Assembly (NCBI GenBank): GCA_907163345.1
Contig: CAJQUN010000461.1
Span: forward strand, 186,001-250,000
From: Haberlea rhodopensis
Lineage: Eukaryota; Streptophyta; Magnoliopsida; Lamiales; Gesneriaceae
DNA length: 64,000 nt
Direction: 5' to 3'
The position numbers and the translations under genes were made by a program. Below the pieces are notes generated by a model. It did not search any database and was not told where the DNA came from. It saw only the letters and a program-made list of their open reading frames with translations. The first letter of the stretch is position 1. Each line of letters starts with the position of its first letter. Positions 1 through 11,084 of the stretch are shown here, in pieces.

Positions 1-1141
1 TAAGCATGCAACCACGTGCCCAAGCACGTTCAAAACTCCCAAACATATCGTCTATCCATGACGATTACCAAATTATAAAAGTTCCCGGCTAAGCATGTAT
101 AATACCCCAAAAATATTGTCTATCCATGACAATTAACCTTTTAAAAATAACCCGGGGCGAAGTATGCAAGACACCCAAAAAGAGCCAAGAAACAACAAAA
201 GAGGCACCAACAAACTGGCCATCTCGATCGATCGAAATTTCATCTCGATCGATCGAGAACCACCCTCCGATCGATCGGTCAAAATCCCGATCGATCGGTC
301 CACTGTTCCAACGCCACAAAACCCATTATGCCATGCTCGATCGATCGAAATATTTTCGGATCGATCGAGCAGCCCTGTAAACGCGAGAAACTTCCAAGTA
401 TGAGCTTCCAACAACACCTAAACTCATATACAACCAAGATCAACCATCCAACACATCATTAAACCACAAAACAACATGAAAATGCATCCCCCAAGCATAA
501 ACAACATAATGGACCATGATCCACCCTTTTAACCCCAAAAAACAAGCTACAACCCAATCAAAACTCAACAAAACTCTACCATAGTGGAAGCTTACCATTT
601 GAGCTCCAAGTTTTTAGCAAGAACCACAAAAAGATCCTTTTTTCAAAGCTTTCCCCTCCTCTCTAGATGCAGAAACGAAAATAAGGGTTTGGATAATGGA
701 TAGGGTTGAATGGACATCCAAATTGATAGAGAGGGGTGATGGGATATAAAGTAGGTTCAAGTGGCTCATTTTCCATGTATGGGATTTTAAATGTGTATCA
801 AGACACAAGCATGATATATAAAATAGCTCAACATGATATTTTAGAAGCATTTTACCACAATGCATCAAAATCCCTATTAAAATCATGTTTTACCAAATAA
901 ACACAACCCATTTCATTTAAATCATTCTAACACCCAATATCCCAACATGTACCCCGAAATGCACCCCAGGTCACCCATACCATGTGACTAAGCATTTTAC
1001 CAAGATAATTAATTCCAACACATATATTAATTATCACCGTAAGAATCATATAAACACAATTAATTCCTAATTGCCACAATAAAAATCCATTAAAGATTAA
1101 TAACCCTCCGGAATTAATACCAATAATCCCAGGACATCACA
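1..1141 (-). repeat. 3' LTR of element A (partial)
   Basis: Inner-edge part of the LTR, ending ...CATCACA on the plus strand, the complement of a TGTGATG start. It aligns to 6226-7365 with a 1-bp net length difference. It contains a GATCGATC array at 222-371. Position 738-752 (complement CTTTATATCCC) is a possible TATA region in element orientation, low confidence. Confidence 0.85.
222..371. repeat. CGATCGATCG palindrome array (element A, 3' LTR)
   Basis: Six copies of GATCGATC-centred palindromes in about 150 bp, separated by unrelated spacers. Flanking bases often extend the dyad, for example TCTCGATCGATCGAGA. Short peptides rich in Ile-Asp-Arg-Ser in all frames are by-products of this array. 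Confidence 0.9.
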
Positions 1142-1178
1142 AATATCCCCCACTAATAAAATTTCGTCCTCGAAATTT
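1142..1178 (-). promoter_or_regulatory. Polypurine tract and adjacent hairpin of element A
   Basis: The complement of 1142-1153 is purine-rich (GTGGGGGATATT) and abuts the LTR start, as expected for the plus-strand DNA primer. Just inside it, 1159-1178 is a perfect 8-bp inverted repeat, AAATTTCG-TCCT-CGAAATTT. Equivalent hairpins occur at the same place in elements C, D, I, H and F. Confidence 0.75.
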
Positions 1179-3551
1179 GCACCGGTGTACTCCACGTAAC
1201 ACCAAGGCTACACCAACCAAAAATAAAACCACGAGCCCGATTCTGGATCACATTAGAATCGAATTAACAACTGCGAGAACACCAATCTCGCACCAAGTTC
1301 TAAAATAGAGCAAACGTCAAAATCCACACAAACCCATAAGATAACAACATACCTCGATGTGAATCGTCCCAGAAGTCATTCCACCGCAATTCAAATCAAC
1401 CAAATCTCCCTTGGTTCTGACATAGATATCATTCCATGATATTCACCACTTGCCCACGATGCTTGACACGCATCGTTATGATGGGAACCACTAGTATAAA
1501 CAGTATACTCACAGAAAAATTCAGTTTCTGCTTCCAATCCATCTCCTCCAAAGGAGTAGTTGCACCAATTGCAATCCGGACCGGGTTACCCACGGTCACT
1601 GATCCACACAAAACACATCACCAAGGATGTTTTCACCGGTGTGTTCCAAGAAATCATATCTTGGTCCCGACACACCATCAAGACTCCACAAAGTCGCAAG
1701 TTCCACAGAGGTCACGCAAAACAATCAATTTGCATCCCCGCCACGCGTGTCAACCACGACACCAAACAAATCCGAGTCCTGGACACCCCTTGTCTATCCT
1801 GGGATTTAACAATCCTAAAACAGGGAGGCTATCAAATTAACCAGCAAGAACTACCATGGTCTCAAAACACGACAATCCTTCCTCAGGGGGAAGTCAAACA
1901 ACCCTCACGATCATTCATCAGAATGCATCGTGCCATCGAGATTACCGATATCGAGGTTCCACAATCTCACACCGGAGATTCACCAAACTAAGCATACAAC
2001 TCGGCGTTCGACAATGAACAAAATAACGTTGGCATTCGTATACACTCACGGCATACATGCCCAAACACCAATCACAACATGCATACACAATGCAATAGAC
2101 TCGGGTATCTCCAAACATACCCAAATCCCAAAACCAACTGTCAAACCTCAATTATTCTCACCCCACGGAGAATGATGGTTGACAAACCAAAACCAAAGGG
2201 TGTGATTTCAACATCACCACCACACGAACCAAAATAACGAATCCCCCCCAAAAGATTCAACCGGTAGGTATCATAATACCGCCTTCCTCTCAAGGAAAAA
2301 GTCATGAAACCATGATCCTCCAATCCTCGAACCACCGTTCGGAAGACCTGGATATATTTATACCGAAACATATCCCGGAACCCAGAAATACACAACTGGT
2401 TAGAGTAGTGCATCAATGCCACCAATACCCGATCCAAAATCCGTATACGCCATGTATACACATCCAAACAATGCTCTGTACTAATGCCATAGTACTCCAC
2501 AATCGAGCATCTCCCCGAAGACGTCTCCTTAAACGTCTCACCGAGGTAAGAAATCCATTACTCGGCCCAACACCAGTAATGCTTACCATGGCTGATACAC
2601 AATCAATCCACGACCGATGCAAGCTGTCTCCAAGATAGAACAATCCAAAACTCTCCAAGAGACAAAATCAATATAGTAGTGTCACCCCACTAACTATATC
2701 TCACAAACCATTGTGACTCCCGTTGCATTCCATATGCAAGGATGCTCAACCAGAGCTAACCACGACTTGACGACACTCACGTTGGCATTCCCAACAAAAT
2801 TGAGCTTCCCCAAAGCAAGTCTCTCAAAACATTTGACGTATAAACGTCCGCGTGAGGTATTCCCTACCTCAAATACCATGCCACGTAGAGACTACAAGAG
2901 TCTACCATGACCCTCATCGTATCACCATACGATTCACCAAACTCGAATCCAACGAGCATTATAATGGCTAACACAAGCACGCTAAAGTACTGCAACAATA
3001 CCTGGCTAGCGATTTGCTGGCCCCATAGGCTCATACCAACCTATCAACGTGACACACGTTCCATCCCGGTATACCATACCGTAACCATTAGAGTTGTGGG
3101 TCATCGCCCAACATATCTCTAAAACACCAAAGCACAATGGACAACCCGACGTCTATGCTTGATTACCATGCAATCCTAATCCATTAGGATTTATTCCACA
3201 CCCTCACGGTGGGTGTGCCCATGCCTATCACATATCACAACAACAAGCGAGTAGTTTCCTCAATGACTACTCTTATCACCAATCACTTGGCCTTAGCCAT
3301 CCCAACGAGCATACCCAAGGGTATCATTGCTCGACAAACGTTTACCTCTATAACATGATGCGGTACTCTCACCGGTACAATACATCCAATGCTCCATCGA
3401 GCAAACCTGCTCGGCAAAGAGGTCTCGACAACTAATGATCCAGATCCTAACATGTGCTCACCATCGGCACTCAACCATACAACCAAATACATAGACACGA
3501 ATGTATTATTCACTAAAACTACGCCATGCGTCCACATAGACATCCCAAATA
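1179..3551 (-). other. Internal non-coding region of element A
   Basis: About 2.4 kb with only short open frames (the longest around 140 codons) and no recognisable domain. It is homologous, in opposite orientation, to the internal region of element D (8240-10236 and 30791-32790), for example around 2960-3070 and 28195-28260. Conservation between separate elements without an open frame argues for a nucleic-acid role or shared ancestry, not a protein. Confidence 0.6.
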
Positions 3552-3552
3552 A

Positions 3553-3623
3553 CATCGTCAAACACATGACGGTACCCGTCGATACACGACACTCATAATC
3601 TCATCGTCAAACACATGACGGTA
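3553..3623. repeat. Direct repeat of a GTCAAACACATGAC-type motif
   Basis: ATCGTCAAACACATGACGGTA occurs twice about 49 bp apart. The complement resembles the larger tandem block at 27725-27905 in element D, so it is an equivalent internal module. Confidence 0.6.
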
Positions 3624-3721
3624 TAAAACAACACATAATATCCACAATAATGATAACAAAAGTAATATGCCATACCTCATCGCTATCAAGATAGCGGAAT
3701 ACCTTTATCCATCGTTCATCA

Positions 3722-4077
3722 GTGGTACACAAGCAGCATCCATCGCTCGTAGGCGGCATAATCCAGTGCTACACACATAGCGGTATAATCCATCGCTATA
3801 GAATCAGCGGCATAAAACATCTCCAAAGAATATCCGGCGGTATGAAGCATCGCCAAAGATGTAGCAGAATGTACCATCGCTATATGATACCTGGCGGCAT
3901 GAACCATTGCCAATAAAATACCCGGCGGCATGAACCATCGCCAATATAATACCCGGCGGCATGAACCATCGCCAATATACCGGCGGCATGAACCATCGCC
4001 AATAAAATACCCGGCGGCATGAACCATCGCCAATATAGTACCCGGCGGCATGAACCATCGCTAATATAATACCCGGA
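3722..4077. repeat. Tandem repeat, ~32-bp unit with CGGCGGCAT / CATCGC motifs
   Basis: At least six near-identical units (CGGCGGCATGAACCATCGCC plus an AT-rich tail) at 3891-4077, with more diverged units to the left. It belongs to the leader side of element A, near the primer binding site. Frames such as the 110-codon minus one are translations of the repeat and not genes. Confidence 0.85.
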
Positions 4078-4119
4078 ATAATCGCGGACTCAAGAGGTAC
4101 TCACACCCATGTAGTACTT

Positions 4120-4570
4120 TGTTCCCGATCGCATCGCTACGTCATGACAGCGACATCATCGCTTCGACGTGACAGCGGCATGTAACATCGCTTCGACACG
4201 ACAGCGACATCATCGCTTCGACATGATTGTGGTACCATCGCTTCGACGTGACAGCGGCATTCACCATCGCTTCGACACGACAGCGGCATTTACCATCGTT
4301 CCGGCATGACAGCGGAAATACCCCTCGCTTTACATGACAGCGGAAATAATATCCCTCGCTATTAATATGATAGTGGCCGTGTTCTTCGCTTCATATTAGC
4401 GGCAAATATTCTCTCATCGTTACGGTATGACAGCGGCAAGTATTCACATCGCTACGCCACGCATGCAACCGTAATGCATATCCCGTGTTCCAATAATTGT
4501 TTCGGCACGACAGCGGCATCATCGTTTCGACATGACAGCGGCATTTACCATCGCTTCGACACGACATCGG
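4120..4570. repeat. Tandem repeat, ~25-30 bp unit with ATCGCTTCGACA / GACAGCGGCAT
   Basis: Imperfect tandem units in which CGCT alternates with AGCG, so each unit can form a short dyad. Related to the preceding block and to the 26920-27620 blocks in element D. Confidence 0.8.
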
Positions 4571-4880
4571 CATCATCGCTTTGACGTGCATGCAACCGTA
4601 ATGCATAACCCGCATTTCCATAAACATCGCCATGAGTGTATTTTCATGCACCTCGCTCCAACATATAGCGGCAAAGCATTAAAATTATCACTCCGATGTA
4701 TATCTATGCAACCGTAATGCATAGTCCATGTCTCATAAGACCCTGCAACCACCATGGTTAGCAATAGCATATTCCAATTATGAACACATATCATAAATGC
4801 ACATAAGCAATCATGCATAAGTATGTGCTTCTCATTCCCATTAACATGTTCCTAGGCCCTCAACAGCCCCAAAGAGCTAA

Positions 4881-4897
4881 CCACTGCTCTGATACCA
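4881..4897 (-). promoter_or_regulatory. Primer binding site of element A
   Basis: Complement reads TGGTATCAGAGCAGTGG, matching the 3' end of plant initiator methionine tRNA, separated by 4 bases from the LTR edge at 4902. Confidence 0.9.
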
Positions 4898-5757
4898 CTA
4901 TTGTAAGGACCCCCGTGCCCTTAACCCGTTATTAGTGTATTAAGCCATACCATTAGTGCATATAATCATACCATCATGGGGAAAACCATGTGCAAGTGCA
5001 ACACCGTATGCTACCCAGAAAATTTTTTGCATTCAATTCACATAATATTCAGATTCCCCAACCAAGATTATTCATATAACATGCACCCACATAATACACT
5101 AACATGCTCTTAGTTCATTTAGCAATTCCATAATTAATTGCATGCAACCATAATGAACAGAGAGAAGCCGTAGCCCATTGATACATTCCATATATACGTA
5201 AAATGTACTCACATAAGAGTACCCAATGGATAAGCGTGTATCTGATGTATAAAACACTCTACCGGATACCGTTACTGGTACTTCAATCCTGGAAGCACCT
5301 CCCAAGCACAGCTCGATCTCAACACTGGATCTATGTACTTATTCAACCGGCTCTGGTACCTCGATCCTGGAAGTACCTCAAATCAACAGCCCGAGCTCAA
5401 CTCCAAAGCTGCTGCTACACCTGTAACACCTGCCCCAACAGAGACAGCCCCCACACGGGGTGAGCATACCAATACCACCAATCCAATAACATAACATTGC
5501 AATTCATAATTTACAGAATGTAAATGCCATAATTTAAATGATACTCCCTGGATGGTATCACCCTCATTCCGGGATCCCCTGTATTGTCCCTGTTCTCAAA
5601 ATAACCAAACTCATCAGATTCCCAAAGCCAGTTAATCGGCGCATGGATTAACTAATACCGTTTTATTATGCCAGTTCCATAACCAATATGGTACAATTAT
5701 TATATAAAAGACCGTAGATGTCACATATATCAAATGAATGGTTCCATGTTCCTATTT

Positions 5758-5882
5758 CATTGCTCGCTCCACAATAGCGGCATTCTAGACCCCGCGCACG
5801 CTCAACAATAGCGGCGTCATAACTGATGGTCGCTCAATGGCGACAGCATCCCAATTCATTGCTCGCTCAATAGCGGCACCAT
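5758..5882. repeat. CGCT...AGCG dyad cluster in the LTR of A
   Basis: Four imperfect copies of a motif like GCTCGCTCAATAGCGGCA, in which CGCT and AGCG can pair across a 4-base loop. The same motif follows the GTACGT inverted repeat in elements D, I and F. Confidence 0.7.
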
Positions 5883-6119
5883 ATGGTTCCCAATGTATAA
5901 ACCATTTGACATAAATACCATTTACCATGCATATCATTATACGTTTATAGCAAGTATCATGCACCATGCATTTCAATACCTATTCGATGCAATTACCACA
6001 TGCCACATATTTCCATACCCATTTAACCAAATACCACATGCCATGCATTTCCATATCCATTTAACCAATTTCCACATACCATGCATTTTACAGTTGCAAC
6101 ATTATAATAGGCTATGCTC

Positions 6120-6134
6120 GTACGTCATACGTAC
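6120..6134. promoter_or_regulatory. GTACGT-N3-ACGTAC inverted repeat (A)
   Basis: Perfect 6-bp dyad with a 3-base spacer. On the element strand it is preceded by AAG, giving AAG|GTACGT, a good plant splice donor. Equivalent sites exist in every LTR family of the window that retains this part. Confidence 0.7.
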
Positions 6135-6446
6135 CTTGAGTTTCTGTAGTCCGAGCCAAACCTTGCTTTAGTTCCATGCCTCGAGAAAGATGTGCTAAAA
6201 CGCATAAACAACCCCCAATCAAGCATAAGCATGCAACCACGTGCCCAAGCACGTTCAAAACTCCCAAACATATCGTCTATCCATGACGATTACCAAATTA
6301 TAAAAGTTCCCGGTTAAGCATGTATAATACCCCAAAAATATTGTCTATCCATGACAATTAACCTTTTAAAAATAACCCGGGGCGAAGCATGCAAGACACC
6401 CAAAAAGAGCCAAGAAACAACAAAAGAGGCACCAACAAACTGGCCA

Positions 6447-6594
6447 TCTCGATCGATCGAAATTTCATCTCGATCGATCGAGAACCACCCTCCGATCGAT
6501 CGGTCAAAATCCCGATCAATCGGTCCACTGTTCCAACGCCACAAAACCCATCTGCCATGCTCGATCGATCGAAATATTTTCGGATCGATCGAGC
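6447..6594. repeat. CGATCGATCG palindrome array (element A, 5' LTR)
   Basis: Same array as at 222-371. One palindrome has CGATCAATCG where the partner LTR has CGATCGATCG, a G-to-A change at CpG consistent with methylcytosine deamination. Confidence 0.9.
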
Positions 6595-7365
6595 AGCCCT
6601 GTAAACGCGAGAAACTTCCAAGTATGAGCTTCCAACAACACCTAAACTCATATACAACCAAGATCAACCATCCAACACATCATTAAACCACAAAACAACA
6701 TGAAAATGCATCCCCCAAGCATAAACAACATAATGGACCAAGATCCACCCTTTTAACCCCAAAAAACAAGCTACAACCCAATCAAAACTCAACAAAACTC
6801 TACCATAGTGGAAGCTTACCATTTGAGCTCCAAGTTTTTAGCAAGAACCACAAAAAGATCCTTTTTTCAAAGCTTTCCCCTCCTCTCTAGATGCAGAAAC
6901 GAAAATAAGGGTTTGGATAATGGATAGGGTTGAATGGACATCCAAATTGATAGAGAGGGGTGATGGGATATAAAGTAGGTGCAAGTGGCTCATTTGCCAT
7001 GTATGGGATTTTAAATGTGTATCAAGACACAAGCATGATATATAAAATACCTCAACATGATATTTTAGAAGCATTTTACCACAATGCATCAAAATCCCTA
7101 TTAAAATCATGTTTTACCAAATAAACACAACCCATTTCATTTAAATCATTCTAACACCCAATATCCCAACATGTAACCCGAAATGCACCCCAGGTCACCC
7201 ATACCATGTGACTAAGCATTTTACCAAGATAATTAATTCCAACACATATATTAATTATCACCGTAAGAATCATATAAAGACAATTAATTCCTAATTGCCA
7301 CAATAAAAATCCATTAAAGATTAATAACCCTCCGGAATTAATACCAATAATCCGTGGACATCACA

Positions 7366-7448
7366 ATAGATGGGTTTGAATTTTCGATTTACTTAGAGTC
7401 CGAATCTGACTTACAGTTCTAAATGAAAGTTATAGGTATGTGAGTTTA
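7366..7448. other. Unclassified flank between elements A and X
   Basis: 83 bp of AT-rich sequence with no recognised feature. It is the only DNA between the end of LTR A and the start of the X fragment and may be the older insertion target. Confidence 0.4.
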
Positions 7449-7957
7449 TGTGAGGGCCCGATCCTAATGTGGTGTTTAATTAACACATAAAGATTAAAAC
7501 AGCGGAAGATTTATTTCAAATGTCTTGTCAAATGGCCCTAAATTGTTTTTTTCGTTTTTAGGTGATACGTATATAATGGTACCGAAAATATGTAATTCCA
7601 GTTTTCCAATTCAACATGTTACTCATCATATCAGCAAGTATATAACCAACCAGTGATAGAATACTTAAAATACAGATACTCAGGGCATACCCCGGTAATT
7701 TAAAATGTAGTTAAAAAGTACTCTAGCAATTACTGGGACTCAAAACATAAAACATAACTCTGAGCTCGCTCTCACGGAGCTATGGTATTCATCGATGCTT
7801 CATCTCGAGCATCAAAACTACGTCCACCTGTACCACCTGTTATGCCCATACAACAAAGACATGACAGCCCCCCGCAAAGTTGGTCAGAACCCAGTACGAG
7901 AAATAACTAATTCATGTCAAGAATGACAAAGTATCATGCAATGCATACCATGTATGA
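7449..7957 (-). repeat. Truncated LTR of family X (copy outside the duplication)
   Basis: Starts TGTGAGGGCCCGATCC like 20231 and 42978 and stays alignable to them (GACAGCCCCCC, GTATCATGCAATGCATACCATG), but is clearly diverged. It stops at 7957, the left edge of the 18-kb duplicated unit. Orientation is inferred from the position of the CCCC-rich dyad relative to the TG edge, as in the other minus LTRs. Confidence 0.6.
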
Positions 7958-8239
7958 GAGTTATTTTGGTAATGTGTTTTATTTTGGGATAGCTCAATTT
8001 ATGGGGAGACTATGCCCAAATTTTTATAAAAACCCACGATGTAAAAGTGGTGCAATGGTGATAATAATGGGTGAACCTTGAATTTTATTGCTGGTAGATG
8101 TGATCATTCCTTGCTGTTATTATTTATGTCATGGAGAATATAGAAGCATGTAATGATTCTTTTAAAGATTGGAATTTTTCACATACACAAATGACGTCAT
8201 AATTGCACTAATGATGAGTTAAGGGGTTGGGGCCTTACA
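7958..8239 (+). repeat. 3' end of a G-family LTR (truncated)
   Basis: Matches 30510-30790, the last 280 bp of solo LTR G, ending GGGGCCTTACA followed by GGTAT, the target duplication seen for G. The rest of the LTR is missing because the duplicated unit starts inside it. Confidence 0.85.
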
Positions 8240-9382
8240 GGTATAAACGTAAGGAGGCAGCGATCTGCAAGCCAGGTATTGTTGCAGTGCTATAGTGAGC
8301 TTGTTGTAGCTATTATACTGCTCGTTGGAACCGAGTTTGGTTTATCGTATGATGATACGATGAGGGTTTATGGTGGACTCGTTTAGTCACTATGTTGCAT
8401 TAGGTTTGAAGCATGGAATACCTCACGAGGACGTTTATACGTTAAATGTTTTGAGTGATTTGCACTGGGATATCTCAATTTTGTTGGGAGTACCAACGTG
8501 AGTGTCAACAAGTCGTTGTTAACTCTGGTTGAGAATCCTTGCATATGGAATGCAATGGGGGACACGATCGGAATTCTGGGATATAGTTAGTGGGGTGACA
8601 CTACTATATTAATTGTATCTCTTGGAGAGATTTGAAACATATTGTCATGGAGACAGCTGGTATTGGTCGATGGTTGATTGTGAATCAGCCATGGTAAGCA
8701 TTACTAGTGTTGGACTGGGTAATGGCTTTATATTTCGGTGAGACGTACAAGGAGACTTCTCTGTGGAGATGCTCGAGAAGGTGGAGTACTATGGTATAAG
8801 TACAGAGCATCGTTAATTGGGTATACGTCATGTATACCGATTTTGATTTGGTATCAGTGGCAAGGATGCACTATTCTGAACCATATGTGTATTTATTGGT
8901 TCCGGGATACATTTTGGTATAAATATATCCAGGTTTTCCGAACGGTGGTTCAAGGTTGGAGGGTCATGGGTTCATGACACTTTCCTTGTGAGGAAGACAG
9001 TGTTGATATACCTATTGGGAATCCTTGAGAGATTCGATGATTCGGTACGCGTGGTGTTGATGTGGAGTTCACACCATTAGCAGTTGGTTCGTCAATCAAT
9101 ATTCTCCGCGGTGTGAGAATAACTGAGGATTGACAGTTGTATCTGGGGCTTATGGGTATGATTGGAGATACCGGAGCCGAGTGCATTGAGTATGCATGTG
9201 GTGTTGGTGCTTAGGCATGTATACCGATGTGTGTATACGAATGCCAGCATTTTGGTACTTGTTGAGCATCGGATTAGTATGCTTGGATGAATGAATCTCT
9301 GGTGAGAGATTGTGGCACCTTGAGATTGGAAATCTCAATGCACGATGTATTCCGAAGAATGATCGTGAGGTCCGGTTGACTT

Positions 9383-9585
9383 CCTCTGAGGAGGGATTGT
9401 CGTATTTTTGGGTCATGGTAGTTGATTACTGGGTAACTCGATAGCATCCCTGTGTTAGGATTGTTGAATCCTAGGATAAATGATCCTCTGAGGAGGGATT
9501 GTCGTATTTTGGGGTCATGGTAGTTCATTACTGGGTAACTCGATAGCATCCCTGTGTTAGGATTGTTGAATCCTAGGATAAATGA
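9383..9585 (+). repeat. 102-bp tandem duplication inside element D
   Basis: Two adjacent copies beginning CCTCTGAGGAGGGATTGTCG. Also present at 31934-32135, so it predates the segmental duplication. Confidence 0.85.
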
Positions 9586-10199
9586 GGGATGGCCAGGATT
9601 GCATTTGTTGGGTGTCGTTGTCGGCACAGGTGGCGAGAATGCAATCGATTTTCTTATATGCCCTCTATGGAAACTTGAGGCATTGTGGAGTCTCGATGGT
9701 GTGTTTGGACCGAGATATGAATTCTTGGAATACACGGATGTAGGCATCTTTGGAGATGTGTTTGTGTTGATCGGTGGCCACGAGTTGCCCGATCCGAGTT
9801 GCAAATGGTGCAACTACTCCCTCGACGGAGATGGATTTGGAGAGCGGAAATCGGGTTCAGTATGTGTATACTGTGGAATACCAGTGGTATTCGTCGTAAC
9901 GATGTATGTTTGACATCGTAGACTAAGTGATGGAGATATCATGGAAGTGATATCTACGTTGGAATCAGGGATGATTCGAGTAGCTAGCAGTTACGGTTGA
10001 CTGACTATGGGTGGTTAGCATCGAGGCATGCTGACGTCTTTTTAAGATTGTAATTGTTTGGGAGGTTTACTCCATTCGATAATTTGGTGTGAAGTCGGTG
10101 TCCTCGCGGCTGGTGTTTCGATCATGATACATTCATGAATCGATTTTGTGGATCTGATTGAAATAAGAGGTCTTGGCAGTACGTGGAGTACGCCTGTGC

Positions 10200-10236
10200 A
10201 AATTTCGAGGATGAAATTTTATTGGTGGGGGATAAT
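10200..10236 (+). promoter_or_regulatory. Hairpin and polypurine tract of element D (unit 1)
   Basis: 10200-10219 is AAATTTC-GAGGAT-GAAATTT, an inverted repeat; 10224-10236 is GGTGGGGGATAAT directly before the LTR start TGTGATGCCC. Confidence 0.8.
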
Positions 10237-10565
10237 TGTGATGCCCGGGAATTAATGGTGTAAATCCTGGTGTGGTAATGGTCCTTAATGGATTCTAATT
10301 GTGGCAATTATGAATTAATTGCAGTCTTGGGATTCTCGAGGATTTTAAATCTGGTATTTTGGGTCGTTGGATCTAAGGGTTGAGATTGTATTCTCATCGT
10401 GGTGTTAAACCTTGGAATTGAGTTTTTGGTGGGATCTGAGGTCTGGGGTGCTGATTTGGGGCTGGTAATGAAAATTGAGATTGAGAGGTATTTATTGAAC
10501 ACAAATGATTTTTAATGAGTCATGATGTATTTGTGGATGACTAAGGATTTTTGGAGCCTTGGTAG

Positions 10566-10573
10566 TATATATA
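10566..10573 (+). promoter_or_regulatory. Probable TATA box of LTR D (unit 1)
   Basis: TATATATA 330 bp into the LTR, followed within 40-110 bp by a long pyrimidine-rich stretch typical of plant transcription starts and 5' leaders. Unit 2 equivalent is 33120-33127. Confidence 0.6.
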
Positions 10574-10955
10574 CCAAGTGGACTTGGTGTTCAGTGGTTG
10601 CATTGTTTCTCTCCCTCTCTCTATCCCCTCTCTCCTGCGATTCTTCTCTCCCTTTCTCCCTTTTTTCTCCTCCCATGGAAGAATCGAGCAAGGCTCGATC
10701 TCGGAGCGAGGTGTCTCAAAGATATCTTGGTAATCTTCTTCCCCTCCCTTTTGTCTTGGTTTTGATATGAATTTTGTGTAGTTTGGTTAAGTTTTTGGGA
10801 TGGGTTTAAGTTTTTAGATTTTAAAGATTTTTGGGTTGGTATGTTTAAGGAAGATTTATGGTTCCTTGTTGAGGATTTGGGGTGTATTGGGTGTTAGAAT
10901 TGTTGTTCTGGGGTTTTAACCCATAAAATGCCATTTTCAGGCTATTTCAGAGCTT

Positions 10956-11084
10956 ATCGATCGATTGGCAAGGGGGGGCCGATCGATCGCGCGTTTGGAA
11001 AATTTGACGACGATGCACTATGCGCTCGATCGATCAAGCAAAGCTGCCGATCGATCAAGAAGGTCAGGCGATCGATCGAGCGGA
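10956..11084. repeat. CGATCGATCG palindrome array (D, unit 1, shortened)
   Basis: Five GATCGAT(C/T) motifs remain. The two further palindromes of the unit 2 copy (33671-33708) are lost in a 110-bp deletion. Confidence 0.9.

Larger units (their letters stand above)
1..7365 (-). mobile_element. Non-autonomous (LARD-like) LTR retrotransposon A, cut by the window start
   Basis: The sequence at 1-1141 repeats at 6226-7365 with about a dozen differences counted by eye, defining two LTRs around a 3.76-kb internal region (1142-4901). Orientation is minus: the complement of a tRNA-iMet primer binding site lies just left of the right LTR (4881-4897) and the complement of a polypurine tract follows the left LTR (1142-1153). 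No frame of the internal region shows gag, protease, RT, RNase H or integrase motifs, so it fits a large retrotransposon derivative that needs proteins in trans. The left LTR lacks about 1.3 kb that lies outside the window. The 5 bases after the right LTR (7366-7370, ATAGA) are the expected target duplication; its partner is outside. Confidence 0.85.
4902..7365 (-). repeat. 5' LTR of element A
   Basis: 2,464 bp starting TGTAAGGACC and ending ACATCACA on the plus strand. Going against the element direction it holds GC-rich dyads near 5440-5470, CGCT/AGCG motifs (5758-5882), the GTACGT inverted repeat (6120-6134) and the GATCGATC array (6447-6594). The last 1,140 bp match the left LTR at about 99 percent by eye, suggesting a recent insertion. 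Confidence 0.9.

Noticed and set aside
222..371. CRISPR-like array (short palindromic repeats with spacers)
   Set aside because: Repeats are only 10-20 bp, spacing is irregular, spacers are conserved between LTR copies and the context is a plant retrotransposon.
126..417. Overlapping open frames on both strands encoding Ile-Asp-Arg-Ser-rich peptides (also at 6351-6686, 22294-22573, 33494-33786, 58003-58630)
   Set aside because: They are translations of the CGATCGATCG arrays, which read open in all frames on both strands; no domain, and they fall in LTRs.
3719..4058. Repeat-rich 84-110 codon frames
   Set aside because: Direct translation of the 32-bp tandem block.
9274..9813. 179-codon minus-strand frame in element D
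   Set aside because: Contains the 102-bp duplication as a peptide repeat, opposes the element strand, is broken in unit 2, and has no recognisable motif.
10522..10770. 82-codon plus frame with Ser/Leu-rich start, also in unit 2
   Set aside because: Lies over the TATA box and pyrimidine-rich leader; the Ser/Leu-rich peptide reflects CT repeats.
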